A DNA stretch of 64,000 nt from Caulobacter sp. 73W (GCF_041021955.1 NZ_CP158375.1:1922001-1986000); one strand, 5' to 3'. Positions 33,927 to 47,730 are shown, counted from the first letter of the stretch. Notes: a model not told the origin generated them from the letters alone. Translations and numbers: made by a program.

Positions 33927-34202
33927 ATGATCACCACCGTGTCCAGCCGCGAGTTCAATCAAGATCCCAGTGGCGTGAAGAAAGCCGCCACCAACGGGCC
34001 GGTCGTGATCACGGACCGTGGCAGGCCAGCTTACGTGGTGCTGACCTTTGACCAGTATCGCAAACTGACGGCTGCGCGCTTGCCCCTCTCGGCGATACTG
34101 GGGATGGCCGACAGCGAAGAGATCACCTTCGAGCCCCAGGCGGCGGACATCCGCAGTCGACCTGCGGATTTCGATGAGCGCCTTTACTCGACACCAATGT
34201 GA
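33927..34202 (+). CDS. Phd/YefM-type antitoxin
   Basis: The 91-residue protein (MITTVSSREFNQDPSGVKKA) has the Phd/YefM fold motif with GPVVITDRGRPAYVVLTFDQY in the middle and a C-terminal acidic toxin-binding tail (SEEITFEPQAADIR). GGAG lies eight bases upstream of the ATG at 33927; another in-frame ATG at 33900 adds nine residues. Its end overlaps the start of the toxin gene by 29 bases. The toxin reading frame is broken, so this may be an orphan antitoxin. Confidence 0.9.
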   Translation: MITTVSSREFNQDPSGVKKAATNGPVVITDRGRPAYVVLTFDQYRKLTAARLPLSAILGMADSEEITFEPQAADIRSRPADFDERLYSTPM

Positions 34203-34576
34203 TTTCGGAGATGCGAAAGCTCGGCTCGTCCAGAATCGACCCCCATGTCGCGGCGTGGGCCGAACAGCTGGAGCCCTCAGGCCTGCACCTCAGCGCGATC
34301 ACCGTCCTGGAGCTGGAGCAGGGCGTCCTCCAGATCGAGCGGCGAGACAGCGCTCAAGGCTTGCGCCTGCGGCGCTGGCTGGAGACGCAGGTGCTCACCG
34401 AGTTCGAGGGCCGCATCCTCCCCGTCGATAAGTCTGTCGCCTTGGCCTGCGCCGCATTGCATGTGCCCGCCCCCAGGTCGCAGCGTGACGCTCTGATCGC
34501 CGCGACCGCGCGCGTCCACAAGATGACGCTCGCCACCCGAAACCTGCCTGATTTCCAGGGAACCGCGTGGCGTTGA
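34174..34576 (+). pseudogene. PIN-domain (VapC/FitB-like) toxin, frameshifted next to the start codon
   Basis: ATG at 34174 reads MSAF and then goes out of frame. Dropping one T from the TTT run at 34183-34185 restores MSALLDTNVISEMRKLGS and a full 133-residue PIN protein with all acidic residues (LLDTN, TVLELEQG, QRDALIAATA, TRNLPDF). Without that change translation could begin only at a GTG at 34199, past the first catalytic Asp. The toxin is therefore either dead or the base is a sequencing error. Confidence 0.8.
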
Positions 34577-34642
34577 TCAATCCCTGGACCGTCGCGCTCG
34601 CATAGAAAACCCGCGCGACACGGTCGCCCCGCAGGTTCCATT

Positions 34643-39181
<4,539 letters not shown>

Positions 39182-39186
39182 GATCG

Positions 39187-40635
39187 TTACTCCGCCGCCG
39201 CCAGCGCCGGAGCGCTCGCCTTGGCCGTCAGGTAGGAATGGATGGAGTCGGCGGCGTCGCGTCCGTCGCGGATCGCCCACACCACGAGGGAGGCGCCGCG
39301 CACGATGTCGCCGGCGGCGAACACGCCGTCGAGATTGGTCATCTGGGTGCGGAAGTCGGCGCGCACCGTGCCGCTGCGGCTGACTTTCAGGTCGGGCGCG
39401 GACCACAGTTGCGGCAGGTTCTCGGGCTCGAAGCCCAGGGCCTTGATCACCAGCTGGGCCTGCTTGTCGAAGTCGCCGCCCGGAACCTCTTCCGGCGACT
39501 GGCGGCCCGAGGCGTCAGGCGAGCCCAGGCGCATGCGCGCGGCGTGGACGCCGGTGACCGCGTCGGCGTCGCCCTTCACCGCCTTGGGCGCGGCGAGCCA
39601 CTCGAAGTGGACGCCTTCTTCCTCGGCGTTGGCGACCTCGCGCATGGAGCCGGGCATGTTGGCCTTGTCGCGGCGATAGAGGCACGACACCGACTTGGCG
39701 CCCTGGCGGATGGCGGTGCGCACGCAGTCCATGGCGGTGTCCCCGCCGCCGACCACGACCACGTCCTTGCCCTCGGCGTTCAGCTGGCCGGAGGCGATCT
39801 CGGCCACCTCGTCGCCCAGGCTCTGACGGTTGGAGGCGATCAGATAGTCGAGCGCGGCGACCACGCCGTTCGACCCGGCGCCCGGCGCGGTCAGGTCGCG
39901 GGCGGCATAGACGCCCGTGGCGATCAGCACGGCGTCGTGCCGGGCGCGCAGTTGTTCGAGCGTGGCGTCCTTGCCGACCTCGAAGCCGAGCTGGAAGACG
40001 ACCCCGCCCTCGGCCAGCCGGCGGGTGCGGCGCTCGACCACGTCCTTCTCCAGCTTGAAGCCGGGGATGCCGTAGATCAGCAGGCCGCCGGGGCGGTCAT
40101 GGCGGTCATAGACCACCACGTCATAGCCGCCCTCGCGCAGGCGCTCGGCGGCCGCCAGGCCGGCCGGACCGGCGCCGACGACGCCCACCGACTGGCCGCG
40201 GGATGGGCCGGCGACCAGCGGGCGCACCCAGCCTTCTTCCCACGCCTTGTCGGACAGATACTTCTCGACCGCGCCGATGGTGACGGTGCCGTGGCCCGAC
40301 TGTTCGATGACGCAATTGCCTTCGCACAGGCGGTCCTGCGGGCAGATGCGCCCGCAGATCTCGGGCATGGCGTTGGTGGCCTGCGACAGGTCATAGGCCT
40401 CCTGCACGCGTCCCTCGGCGGTCATCCGCAGCCAGTCGGGGATGTTGTTGTGCAGCGGGCAGTGCGACTGGCAGAACGGCACGCCGCACTGCGAGCAACG
40501 CGAGGCCTGCTCTGTCGCCTTGGCGTCAATGAAGTCGCCGTAGATTTCCAGGAAGTCGTCCGAACGCTGCGCTGCGTCGCGTTTCTCCGGCATCCGCCGC
40601 GGCGTCACCGTGAACTTCAACATGCGTTCGGCCAT
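39187..40635 (-). CDS. gltD: Glutamate synthase (NADPH) small subunit
   Basis: GltD takes electrons from NADPH and passes them through FAD and 4Fe-4S clusters to GltB. The 482-residue protein has the N-terminal cysteine cluster region (CSQCGVPFCQSHCP near residue 48), the FAD site GAGPAGLAAAERL near 155 and the NADPH site VVGGGDTAMDC near 300. The start follows AAGGGGAAG. The gene order is gltD then gltB, consistent with one transcript starting in the 243-base gap before uppP. Confidence 0.96.
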   Translation of the reverse strand: MAERMLKFTVTPRRMPEKRDAAQRSDDFLEIYGDFIDAKATEQASRCSQCGVPFCQSHCPLHNNIPDWLRMTAEGRVQEAYDLSQATNAMPEICGRICPQDRLCEGNCVIEQSGHGTVTIGAVEKYLSDKAWEEGWVRPLVAGPSRGQSVGVVGAGPAGLAAAERLREGGYDVVVYDRHDRPGGLLIYGIPGFKLEKDVVERRTRRLAEGGVVFQLGFEVGKDATLEQLRARHDAVLIATGVYAARDLTAPGAGSNGVVAALDYLIASNRQSLGDEVAEIASGQLNAEGKDVVVVGGGDTAMDCVRTAIRQGAKSVSCLYRRDKANMPGSMREVANAEEEGVHFEWLAAPKAVKGDADAVTGVHAARMRLGSPDASGRQSPEEVPGGDFDKQAQLVIKALGFEPENLPQLWSAPDLKVSRSGTVRADFRTQMTNLDGVFAAGDIVRGASLVVWAIRDGRDAADSIHSYLTAKASAPALAAAE

Positions 40636-40710
40636 GATCTTCCCCTTGTCGACGTGCGCACGGCCTCACAGAGGCATAACCTTGCGCGCGCCAGGGTCTT
40701 ACGTTCGCTT

Positions 40711-40782
40711 CAATGCCGAGAAAACGGCATTGTCTCTATAGTTGACCATTATTCAGCCCCAAACCCGGGCCTGAGGGCTGAA
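40711..40782. promoter_or_regulatory. Two inverted repeats between gltD and uppP
   Basis: The divergent 243-base gap contains CAATGCCG with its complement CGGCATTG (40711-40718 and 40725-40732, 6-base spacer). TTCAGCCC with its complement GGGCTGAA follows (40752-40759 and 40775-40782, 15-base spacer). Either could bind a regulator of nitrogen assimilation. I cannot assign one. Confidence 0.3.
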
Positions 40783-40878
40783 ACCAGAAGATGCGAGTCG
40801 TTATCAGTACACTTCATGGACTAAACGACATGTTTACCTTATCGGACGACGTCTGACGCCCTGTCGGAGGACCTTGGA

Positions 40879-41685
40879 ATGCCGGATTGGTTGATCGCCA
40901 TCGTGCTGGGCCTGATCGAGGGCCTAACCGAGTTCATTCCGGTGTCCTCCACCGGGCACATGCTGCTGGTTGGGCACTTCCTCGGCTTCGACAGCACGGG
41001 GAACACCTTTGAGGTGCTGATCCAGCTGGGCGCGATCCTGGCCATCGTCAGCGTCTACTTCACCCGGCTGTGGACCCTGCTGATCACCGCCCCGAGCGAT
41101 CCGGCCAGCCGCCGCTTCATCGCCGCCATCATCCTGGGCGTCGTGCCGGCCGTGCTGATCGGCGTGGCGGCGCACGACTTCATCAAGACGGTGCTCTACG
41201 AGTTCCCGGCCCTGATCTGCATCAACCTGATCATCGGCGGCGTCATCCTGGCCCTGCTGGACCGGATGAAGAGCGAGCCGCGCTACACCGACGTGACCCA
41301 GTTCTCGCTGAAGACCGCCCTGATCATCGGCTTGTGCCAAGCCGTCGCCCTGATCCCGGGCGTCTCGCGCTCCGGCGCCACGATCGCCGGCGGCCTGCTG
41401 ATGAAGTGCGACAAGCGCTCGGCGGCGGAGTTCTCGTTCTTCCTGGCCATGCCGACCATGGCCGGCGCCTTCGCCTATGATCTCTACAAGAACATCGACG
41501 CCCTCAGCATGGATGACGCCGGCCTCATCGGCCTGGGCTTCGTCTTCGCCTTTGTTTCAGCGGTGTTTGTCGTACGAACCGTGCTGAACTTCATCACCCG
41601 CCACGGCTTCACGCCGTTTGCTATATGGCGTGTCGTCGTGGGGGTGATCGGCCTGATCCTGCTAGCGACATTCCCCGCCCGCTAA
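40879..41685 (+). CDS. uppP: Undecaprenyl-diphosphatase
   Basis: UppP removes a phosphate from undecaprenyl diphosphate so that the lipid carrier can be reused for peptidoglycan and O-antigen. The 268-residue protein has about eight helices with the catalytic motifs GLIEGLTEFIPVSSTGHM near residue 15 and PGVSRSGATIAGG near 165. GGAGG lies eight bases before the ATG. Its stop codon overlaps that of the first FG-GAP gene on the other strand. Confidence 0.96.
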   Translation: MPDWLIAIVLGLIEGLTEFIPVSSTGHMLLVGHFLGFDSTGNTFEVLIQLGAILAIVSVYFTRLWTLLITAPSDPASRRFIAAIILGVVPAVLIGVAAHDFIKTVLYEFPALICINLIIGGVILALLDRMKSEPRYTDVTQFSLKTALIIGLCQAVALIPGVSRSGATIAGGLLMKCDKRSAAEFSFFLAMPTMAGAFAYDLYKNIDALSMDDAGLIGLGFVFAFVSAVFVVRTVLNFITRHGFTPFAIWRVVVGVIGLILLATFPAR

Positions 41686-42299
41686 CCGCCGAAAACGAAT
41701 TCGCTCTTGTAGTAACCCGCCGCGGGGCCGGTGATGTCGATGGCGTAGGGCGCCGAGCCGTCGGCGAGATCCGTGAGCCAGGCGGCGTTGGAGCGGGCCA
41801 TGACGCCCAGGTCGCCCTTCTCGGCCTCGGCCAGCAGCCAGCCGACCATGGCCGCCTTGGTCCCCTGGCCGTTCACGCCGTCGCCGCCATAGGAGGCGAA
41901 GTAGGCGTCGCGGCCGCCGGACAGCAGGGTCGTGACCTTGGAGTCGGCCGGCGTCCCCCCGAAAATCTTGGCGTAGGCCTTCTTGGTGGCGTCGAAGAGG
42001 CTCAAGCCCCCGAACTCGGTCAGGAAGGCGGCCTTGCCTTCGCCGTCACGGCCCAGGTTCACCGCGAAATTGATGTAGCGGTTCTCCAGGTTGAACGACT
42101 GGAAGTAGGCCGAGTTGAGATTGTTCGGGTTCGGCCCCGTGGGCGAGACCAGGTAGTCAACGCCGGCCGAGCCCGGGATCTTGCCGGTGAAGAACAGGTA
42201 GGAGAGCGTCGCCACCGAAGTCGTCTGATCCGCCGCCTTGACGATCTCGGCGATCGCCTGGGCCTGGGTCAGGGTCCCGGCGGAAACCTTGGCCGAAAG
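41682..42299. repeat. 618-bp direct repeat, copy A
   Basis: This segment, the 3' end of FG-GAP gene A, aligns without gaps to 43888-44505 at an offset of 2,206 bases. I count about 14 differences, so about 98% identity. It encodes the RsaA-N-like domain. The homology ends abruptly near residue 505. Confidence 0.85.
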
Positions 42300-43811
42300 A
42301 TCGGCCGCCAGAGCGCTATTGGGACCCCGCAGCATCGCCGCGGTGGCAGCTAGGATCGTCGGATCGGCCGAACCAGGCAGAGGCGCGGTGTTGACCACGC
42401 TGTAGGTCGTATAGGCCGCCGGCTCAGTCGTCGGCCATTTGCTGAACGGCGTTTGCACCTGAGCGACGAAGTCTATGGCCCCCTTGCCGTCGAGATCGAT
42501 CGGAAACAGTCGGGGAGGCAGAGGTCGCTGCTGGAAGGGCTCGGTGTCCTCATAACCGGCAAGCTGATAGGGTTTGACATCAGCGTAAACAGCCTGGGCC
42601 AGCCAGGTAAACTTGCCCGTGCCGTCATTGAGCGCGATCGCGGCCCCGCCGCTGACCACCTTGCCGTCCTTGAAGTCGTAGTCGGTGCTGTGGCTAAGGT
42701 CGATGTCGCCATCGCCGTCGAAGTCGGCGAGGTAGATCTCACCTTCGCCCCACCATTTGTCGCGCGGACCGTTGTCGATCCGTGACGACGTCTCATCAAC
42801 AAACTGACCGCCGCCCTTGTTGATCAGGACCTGGACCCCAGCGCCCTGATAGTAGGGCTCCGATCGGGTCTGGGTGACGATGATGTCGAGCTTGCCGTCA
42901 CCGTTGACGTCGGCCATTTCGGCGTCGTTGGGCTTGGTGTTGGCCCCATAAAGACCTTGGGGAATCGTCTGCAGTTGCCAGCCTGAGGACTGCCCGTTCC
43001 ACCGCGAAAGCGCGAGCACTTGGGTCCCGTCGATATAGGCCGCGAAAATGTCGGCCTTGCCGTCGCCGTCGACGTCGCCAATGGCCGAGGCCGTCAGGAT
43101 GGTGTGGCCAGGCTTGACCGCATCGGGCAACGCGCCGGTGGCTGCGGTGAACTTGCCCTTGCCGTCGTTGAGGAACAACAGCTTGCCGCTGAAGAGGTCC
43201 TTGTCGCCGTCACCATCGACATCACCCACCGAAATCTCGTGGCCGACCCCATATCCCGCGGGCGGAGCAAAAAACTCCTGACCCTGAATGTTGGTGGTGG
43301 CGTTGACGATCCGGCCGCCGGGCGCCGACAGCATCAAGACGATGGGGTCATACTTGGTGGTGTAGGTCCCGTCCGTATTGCGCTGATTCATCCCCTCGCT
43401 GGCCTGGACGATATCGTCCACGCCGTCACCGTTGAGGTCGGCGACAGCGAATCTTTGGCCCTTGAAGATGGCGGGGATTGGATCGGCTTCTGAGTTCGTC
43501 GCCAATCGCAGGCCGCCCCTGCCGTCATTCAGGTAGAGGCTAGGTGCGATAGTCGCCTGACGCGGAATCGTATGCGGAAATGCGACCCAGCCCAGGACAA
43601 TGTCCTTGAAACCGTCACCGTTGAAATCACCGACGCCGCTGTAGGGCATGCCAAGCGAGAAGATCCCCGGCTCGTGCCGATCATTCGCCGTCGGGTAGTA
43701 GTAGACGCCATGGTCCTCACGGATCGACCGGGTCTCAATGCCGAACTGACCGACCTTGTAGTACGCGCTCGCGGTGGGTGGCTTGGTGGTGCTGAGTGTT
43801 GGAGTGGCCAT
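41682..43811 (-). CDS. FG-GAP beta-propeller protein with C-terminal RsaA-N-like domain (copy A)
   Basis: The protein has 709 residues. Residues about 60-480 hold seven FG-GAP repeats with Ca-binding loops (DFNGDGFKDIVLG, DLNGDGVDDIV, DVDGDGDKDLF, DVDGDGKADIF, DVNGDGKLDII, DFDGDGDIDL, DLDGKGAIDF), a full integrin-like propeller. Residues about 505-709 match the N-terminal domain of the S-layer protein RsaA (YLFFTGKIPGSAG, NRYINFAVNLG, KAYAKIFGG). No signal peptide is visible at the N-terminus. It is probably a surface protein, exported by an unknown route and held on LPS. The last 618 bases are about 98% identical to copy B. Confidence 0.82.
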   Translation of the reverse strand: MATPTLSTTKPPTASAYYKVGQFGIETRSIREDHGVYYYPTANDRHEPGIFSLGMPYSGVGDFNGDGFKDIVLGWVAFPHTIPRQATIAPSLYLNDGRGGLRLATNSEADPIPAIFKGQRFAVADLNGDGVDDIVQASEGMNQRNTDGTYTTKYDPIVLMLSAPGGRIVNATTNIQGQEFFAPPAGYGVGHEISVGDVDGDGDKDLFSGKLLFLNDGKGKFTAATGALPDAVKPGHTILTASAIGDVDGDGKADIFAAYIDGTQVLALSRWNGQSSGWQLQTIPQGLYGANTKPNDAEMADVNGDGKLDIIVTQTRSEPYYQGAGVQVLINKGGGQFVDETSSRIDNGPRDKWWGEGEIYLADFDGDGDIDLSHSTDYDFKDGKVVSGGAAIALNDGTGKFTWLAQAVYADVKPYQLAGYEDTEPFQQRPLPPRLFPIDLDGKGAIDFVAQVQTPFSKWPTTEPAAYTTYSVVNTAPLPGSADPTILAATAAMLRGPNSALAADLSAKVSAGTLTQAQAIAEIVKAADQTTSVATLSYLFFTGKIPGSAGVDYLVSPTGPNPNNLNSAYFQSFNLENRYINFAVNLGRDGEGKAAFLTEFGGLSLFDATKKAYAKIFGGTPADSKVTTLLSGGRDAYFASYGGDGVNGQGTKAAMVGWLLAEAEKGDLGVMARSNAAWLTDLADGSAPYAIDITGPAAGYYKSEFVFGG

Positions 43812-43861
43812 GATCGCCTCGGTTGATTTCGGGGTCTAGCTTAAGGATCAGACCGCTATGC

Positions 43862-43883
43862 GCATTCCCCGTTTGGGGGATGC
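43862..43883 (-). terminator. Hairpin after FG-GAP gene B
   Basis: A 9-bp stem with one G-T pair (43862-43870 with 43875-43883) and a 4-base loop sits just past the stop of copy B, between it and copy A. No U-tract follows on the minus strand, so termination is likely weak. Confidence 0.4.
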
Positions 43884-43887
43884 TCTG

Positions 43888-44505
43888 TTAGCCGCCGAAA
43901 ACGAATTCGCTCTTGTAGTAACCCGCCGCGGGGCCGGTGATGTCGATGGCGTAGGGCGCCGAGCCGTCGGCGAGATCCGTGAGCCAGGCGGCGTTGGAGC
44001 GGGCCATGACGCCCAGGTCGCCCTTCTCGGCCTCGGCCAGCAGCCAGCCGACCATGGCCGCCTTGGTCCCCTGGCCGTTCACGCCGTCGCCGCCATAGGA
44101 GGCGAAGTAGGCGTCGCGGCCGCCGGACAACAGGGTCGTGACCTTGGAGTTGGCCGGCATGCCGCCGAAGATCTTGGCGTAGGCCTTCTTGGTGGCGTCG
44201 AAGAGGCTCAAGCCGCCGAACTCGGTCAGGAAGGCGGCCTTGCCTTCGCCGTCACGGCCCAGGTTCACCGCGAAGTTGATGTAGCGGTTCTCCAGATTGA
44301 ACGACTGGAAGTAGGCCGAGTTGAGATTGTTCGGGTTCGGACCCGTGGGCGAGACCAGGTAGTCCACCCCGGCCGAGCCCGGGATCTTGCCGGTGAAGAA
44401 CAGGTAGGAGAGCGTCGCCACCGAAGTCGTCTGATCCGCCGCCTTGACGATCTCGGCGATCGCCTGGCCCTGGGTCAGGGTCCCGGCGGAAACCTTGGCC
44501 GAAAG
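43888..44505. repeat. 618-bp direct repeat, copy B
   Basis: Second copy of the 3' repeat, the end of FG-GAP gene B. It differs from copy A mainly near 44151-44177, where several changes cluster, and at scattered single bases. Such similarity in otherwise diverged paralogues points to recent duplication or gene conversion. Confidence 0.85.
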
Positions 44506-45774
44506 GTCAGTGGCCAGGGTGTTGCTGGAGCCCCGCAGGATCGAACTGATCGCTGTCGTGATCGCTGGGTTCAACGGCTCCGGCGGGGTGGCGAGATAGA
44601 CGCGGAATTGCTCATTGCCGTTGTACAGGCCACGCACGGAGAAGATGTCCATCCGCCCGTCGCCATTGAGATCGGCGGCATGATATTGGTCATATTGGCC
44701 CGCCCCCGGAAGATAGCCTTCGGCGGTCTGGATGAATTTTCCCGCGCCATCATTAAGGAAGACCGGGCGTGACGTGCCGTTCGACACGAGCATGTCCACT
44801 TTTCCATCGCCATTGATATCGGCGAACTGGACACGCGTGTTCCAACCTTCAGCGCTTCGACTTGGCAGGCGCGAGGCTGTTTCGTCGGTGAACTTTCCGG
44901 TCCCATCGTTGATGTAGAAACGGATGGAGCCGACACTGAAGAAATCGACCACGGTATTGATCACAAGGTCGAGCGCGCCGTCACCGTTGATATCGACGGC
45001 ATGGCTGTCGATTACATTCTCCGAAGTTCCGTGCGCCGGGACGGGAATGGTCGTCAGGGTGCGCAGGAAATTTCCTCTGCCGTCGTTCTCGAGAACCACC
45101 GCAGCCCGGCTTCTCGGATCCCAAGGTCCGAGAAAGAGATCTAGATCCCCGTCGCGATCAGCATCAAACAAAGTGCTGGTGGTTATGCCCGGATCGCCAC
45201 TGTGAAGCGTCGTCGGAAGACCGCTGCGCTGCAGCGTGAAACCGCCGGCGCCATTGTTCAGCAGAATGTACGGGTACTCTTCCCCATCGCCTTGATTACC
45301 CACGAAAAGGTCGATGTCGCCATCGCCATCCACATCGGCCGCGGCGGCGGAATGGCTGAAGTCGGCGATAGAAGGCAGGGCTGCCACTGCATTTGTCAGG
45401 CCCAAGGCCCCCTGCGACAAGAAAAGTGCGTTCCTTGCGCCGGGAAACGGCGCGGCATCCAGACCATGGTCGGCGAAGAACGCGTCCGAGCGCCCATCCT
45501 TGTTGAAGTCGGCGAGGACGATCTGGCGGCCATGGACCGTCACCGGCGGATTGGCGAACAGGCTGGACGTGCCGTCCACGAACTTGCCGGTCCCGTCGCC
45601 GGTCAGCACCCGGATCGGCACGCCCCGGTCTTCAAGAGGATAGAGAAAATAGGACAGAACAACGTCCAGCTTGCCGTCCCCATTGAAGTCCGCCAGGGCG
45701 ACCTCGTGGCTGCTGGCGCTGGCGTACCCGCTGCGCACCGGCAAGGTGAAATCGGTGAACGTAAAGCCGGCCAT
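43888..45774 (-). CDS. FG-GAP beta-propeller protein with C-terminal RsaA-N-like domain (copy B)
   Basis: A 628-residue protein from the ATG at 45774 (MAGFTFTDFTLPVRSGYASA), chosen because GGGAGG lies seven bases upstream. Seven FG-GAP repeats run from about residue 25 to 410 (DFNGDGKLDVVLS, DFNKDGRSDAFF, DVDGDGDIDLFVG, DADRDGDLDLFLG, DINGDGALDLVI, DINGDGKVDMLVS, DLNGDGRMDIF). The C-terminal 200 residues are nearly identical to copy A and end EFVFGG. There is no signal peptide. The propeller sequence differs clearly from copy A, so ligands may differ while the anchor is shared. Confidence 0.82.
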   Translation of the reverse strand: MAGFTFTDFTLPVRSGYASASSHEVALADFNGDGKLDVVLSYFLYPLEDRGVPIRVLTGDGTGKFVDGTSSLFANPPVTVHGRQIVLADFNKDGRSDAFFADHGLDAAPFPGARNALFLSQGALGLTNAVAALPSIADFSHSAAAADVDGDGDIDLFVGNQGDGEEYPYILLNNGAGGFTLQRSGLPTTLHSGDPGITTSTLFDADRDGDLDLFLGPWDPRSRAAVVLENDGRGNFLRTLTTIPVPAHGTSENVIDSHAVDINGDGALDLVINTVVDFFSVGSIRFYINDGTGKFTDETASRLPSRSAEGWNTRVQFADINGDGKVDMLVSNGTSRPVFLNDGAGKFIQTAEGYLPGAGQYDQYHAADLNGDGRMDIFSVRGLYNGNEQFRVYLATPPEPLNPAITTAISSILRGSSNTLATDLSAKVSAGTLTQGQAIAEIVKAADQTTSVATLSYLFFTGKIPGSAGVDYLVSPTGPNPNNLNSAYFQSFNLENRYINFAVNLGRDGEGKAAFLTEFGGLSLFDATKKAYAKIFGGMPANSKVTTLLSGGRDAYFASYGGDGVNGQGTKAAMVGWLLAEAEKGDLGVMARSNAAWLTDLADGSAPYAIDITGPAAGYYKSEFVFGG

Positions 45775-45970
45775 GTCCATCCCTCCCACGGTTCAACGAG
45801 CGTCATTATCGCCACAACCTGATTCGCCAGGAGCCCTGATTGGGGGGTGCTGGCCAAGATATCTTGAGCCTGAGGCTCGTTCGACCTAGCTAGCGTCCGG
45901 GCGCCGCCGGGACGCGGCTGCCGCTGACGCGCCTTCTACGGGCAAGCGTCATTCTCAACAGGGGATAGTC

Positions 45971-47164
45971 ATGGCCACGAGCCGCCAGTTTCTCGGCCTC
46001 GCCGTTGTTCTTGGCCTGATTTCGGCGATCGGGCCCTTCGCCATCGACATGTACCTGCCGGCACTGCCGTCGATCGGCGCCAGCCTGCAGGCCGATCCGG
46101 CGGCGGTGCAGATGAGCCTGATGGCCTATTTCATCGCCTCGGGCGTGTGCCAGCTCGTCTACGGGCCGCTATCGGACATGATGGGCCGCAAGCAGCCGCT
46201 CTATTTCGGCCTGGTGCTGTTCATCATCGGCAGCATCGGCTGCGCCCTGTCGCCGACCATCGAGGCGCTAATCGCCTTCCGCGTTGTGCAGGCCGTGGGC
46301 GCTTGCGCCGGATCGGTCGTGCCCCGCGCCGTGGTCCGCGACCTCTATACCGGTCCCGAAGCGGCGCGGCTGATGTCGCTGCTGATGCTGGTGTTCAGCA
46401 TCTCGCCGATCCTGGCGCCGTCGGTGGGCGGCCTGGTGATCGCCGCCGCCGGCTGGCGCGGTGTGTTCTGGGCCACGGCCATCGCCGCCGTCATCGGTCT
46501 GCTGCTGAGCATCTTCGTCATGAAGGAGACCCGCCCGCCGGAGGCCCGCAGCGAAAGCTCTTGGACCAGCGCCCTGATCAGCTACGGCAAGCTGATGAAG
46601 GACCGACATTACTTGAGCGCGGTGCTGGTCGGCGCCTTTGGGGTGTCGGCCTTCTTCGTCTATGTGGCCAACTCGTCCTTCGTGATCATCGACCACTACG
46701 GCCTGTCGCCCAGCGCCTTCGCGATCTTCTTCGCCTTCAACGCCGCGGCGTTCTTCGCCGCGGCCCAGTTCACGGGGACGCTGTCCAGGCGCTTTGGCCT
46801 GACGCGGCTGGTGCGCATGGCGATCACCGGCTTCGCCGCCTCGATGGCCCTGCTGACGGCGCTGTTCGCCACGGGCCATGGCGGCCTGGCGGTGATGAGC
46901 GGCCTGCTGTTCGTGGGCTGGGGCTTCCTGGGGCTGGTCATGCCGACCACCGGCGTCCTGGCCATGGAGGCGCACGGCCGCATCGCCGGAGCGGCTTCGG
47001 CCCTGATGGGGGCGATCCACATCACGATCGGCGCGGCGACCATGGCGGCGGCCGGCCTGTTCGCCGACGGCAAGCCCCTGTCGATGGTCGCCGGCATCAC
47101 CGCCTGCGCCGTGACGTCCTTTGTCCTGGCCCAGATTTGCCTGCGCGAACCCGCCGGCCAATAG
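45971..47164 (+). CDS. Bcr/CflA-type multidrug efflux MFS transporter
   Basis: A 397-residue major facilitator of the 12-helix DHA1 group. The signatures are AIDMYLPALPSIGASLQ near residue 25, GPLSDMMGRKQPLYFGL near 65, and FRVVQAVGACAGSVVPRAVVRDL near 100, typical of Bcr/CflA drug:H+ antiporters in the inner membrane. GGGGATAGTC precedes the ATG. No regulator gene is adjacent. The substrate is unknown. Confidence 0.93.
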   Translation: MATSRQFLGLAVVLGLISAIGPFAIDMYLPALPSIGASLQADPAAVQMSLMAYFIASGVCQLVYGPLSDMMGRKQPLYFGLVLFIIGSIGCALSPTIEALIAFRVVQAVGACAGSVVPRAVVRDLYTGPEAARLMSLLMLVFSISPILAPSVGGLVIAAAGWRGVFWATAIAAVIGLLLSIFVMKETRPPEARSESSWTSALISYGKLMKDRHYLSAVLVGAFGVSAFFVYVANSSFVIIDHYGLSPSAFAIFFAFNAAAFFAAAQFTGTLSRRFGLTRLVRMAITGFAASMALLTALFATGHGGLAVMSGLLFVGWGFLGLVMPTTGVLAMEAHGRIAGAASALMGAIHITIGAATMAAAGLFADGKPLSMVAGITACAVTSFVLAQICLREPAGQ

Positions 47165-47361
47165 GTCGGCGGGACTCCCGTTTGTGGAGAGGCGCTTTTT
47201 GCGCTATGGTGGCGGGGTTGAATATCGTTTCGGTCCGCCTGTCTCGCGGCGCTTGATCATCGATCGCGCAACCGAGCCTGCCCTGATCCTCTTTCGACCC
47301 TGATCACGTGACGCATCCTGCGGCGCGCGAGCCTCGACCCACAAAAGGACCTCAATCACGC

Positions 47362-47712
47362 ATGAAGAATGTCGACTTTTCAGATCGCCTGAAGACCGCC
47401 GCCGAAGCCCGCCAGGCCCTGGTGGCCAAGCTGAAGCCCAAGGCGACCGTGACCGACCCGAACTTTGAACAGCGCCAGGCGATGCGTGAAGCCGAAGTCG
47501 AGCGCGTGCGTCAGGCCCGGGCCGAGCAGAAGGCCGCCGCCAAGCAAGCGGCCGCGGAGGCCGTGGAAGCCGAACGTCAGGCCGAGCAGGCCCTGGCCGA
47601 TGAAGCCCTGGCCGCCAAGCGCGCGGAGCGCAAGGAACGCAAGGCCCTGACCGCGGCCGAGCAGAAGGCCAAGCGCGACGCCCGTTACGCCGCGCGCAAG
47701 GCCCGCAACTAA
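47362..47712 (+). CDS. DUF6481-like small basic coiled-coil protein
   Basis: From the ATG at 47362 (MKNVDFSDRLKTAAEARQAL) the protein has 116 residues, nearly all Lys/Ala/Glu/Arg helix, with an FSDRLKTAAEA start I associate with the DUF6481 family. The rest (residues 35-110) should be one long charged coil. It might bind RNA or the ribosome, which is only inferred from its basic composition. The 197-base leader before it is long and contains the promoter-like TTGTGG-N15-GCTATG. Confidence 0.7.
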   Translation: MKNVDFSDRLKTAAEARQALVAKLKPKATVTDPNFEQRQAMREAEVERVRQARAEQKAAAKQAAAEAVEAERQAEQALADEALAAKRAERKERKALTAAEQKAKRDARYAARKARN

Positions 47713-47713
47713 A

Positions 47714-47730
47714 GCGCGCTTAAAGCGCGC
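47714..47730. terminator. Short hairpin between convergent genes
   Basis: GCGCGCT and AGCGCGC (47714-47720, 47724-47730) form a 7-bp stem with a 3-base loop in the 7-base gap and the first bases of the convergent SDR gene. It could serve both strands, though T-tracts are poor. Confidence 0.35.
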
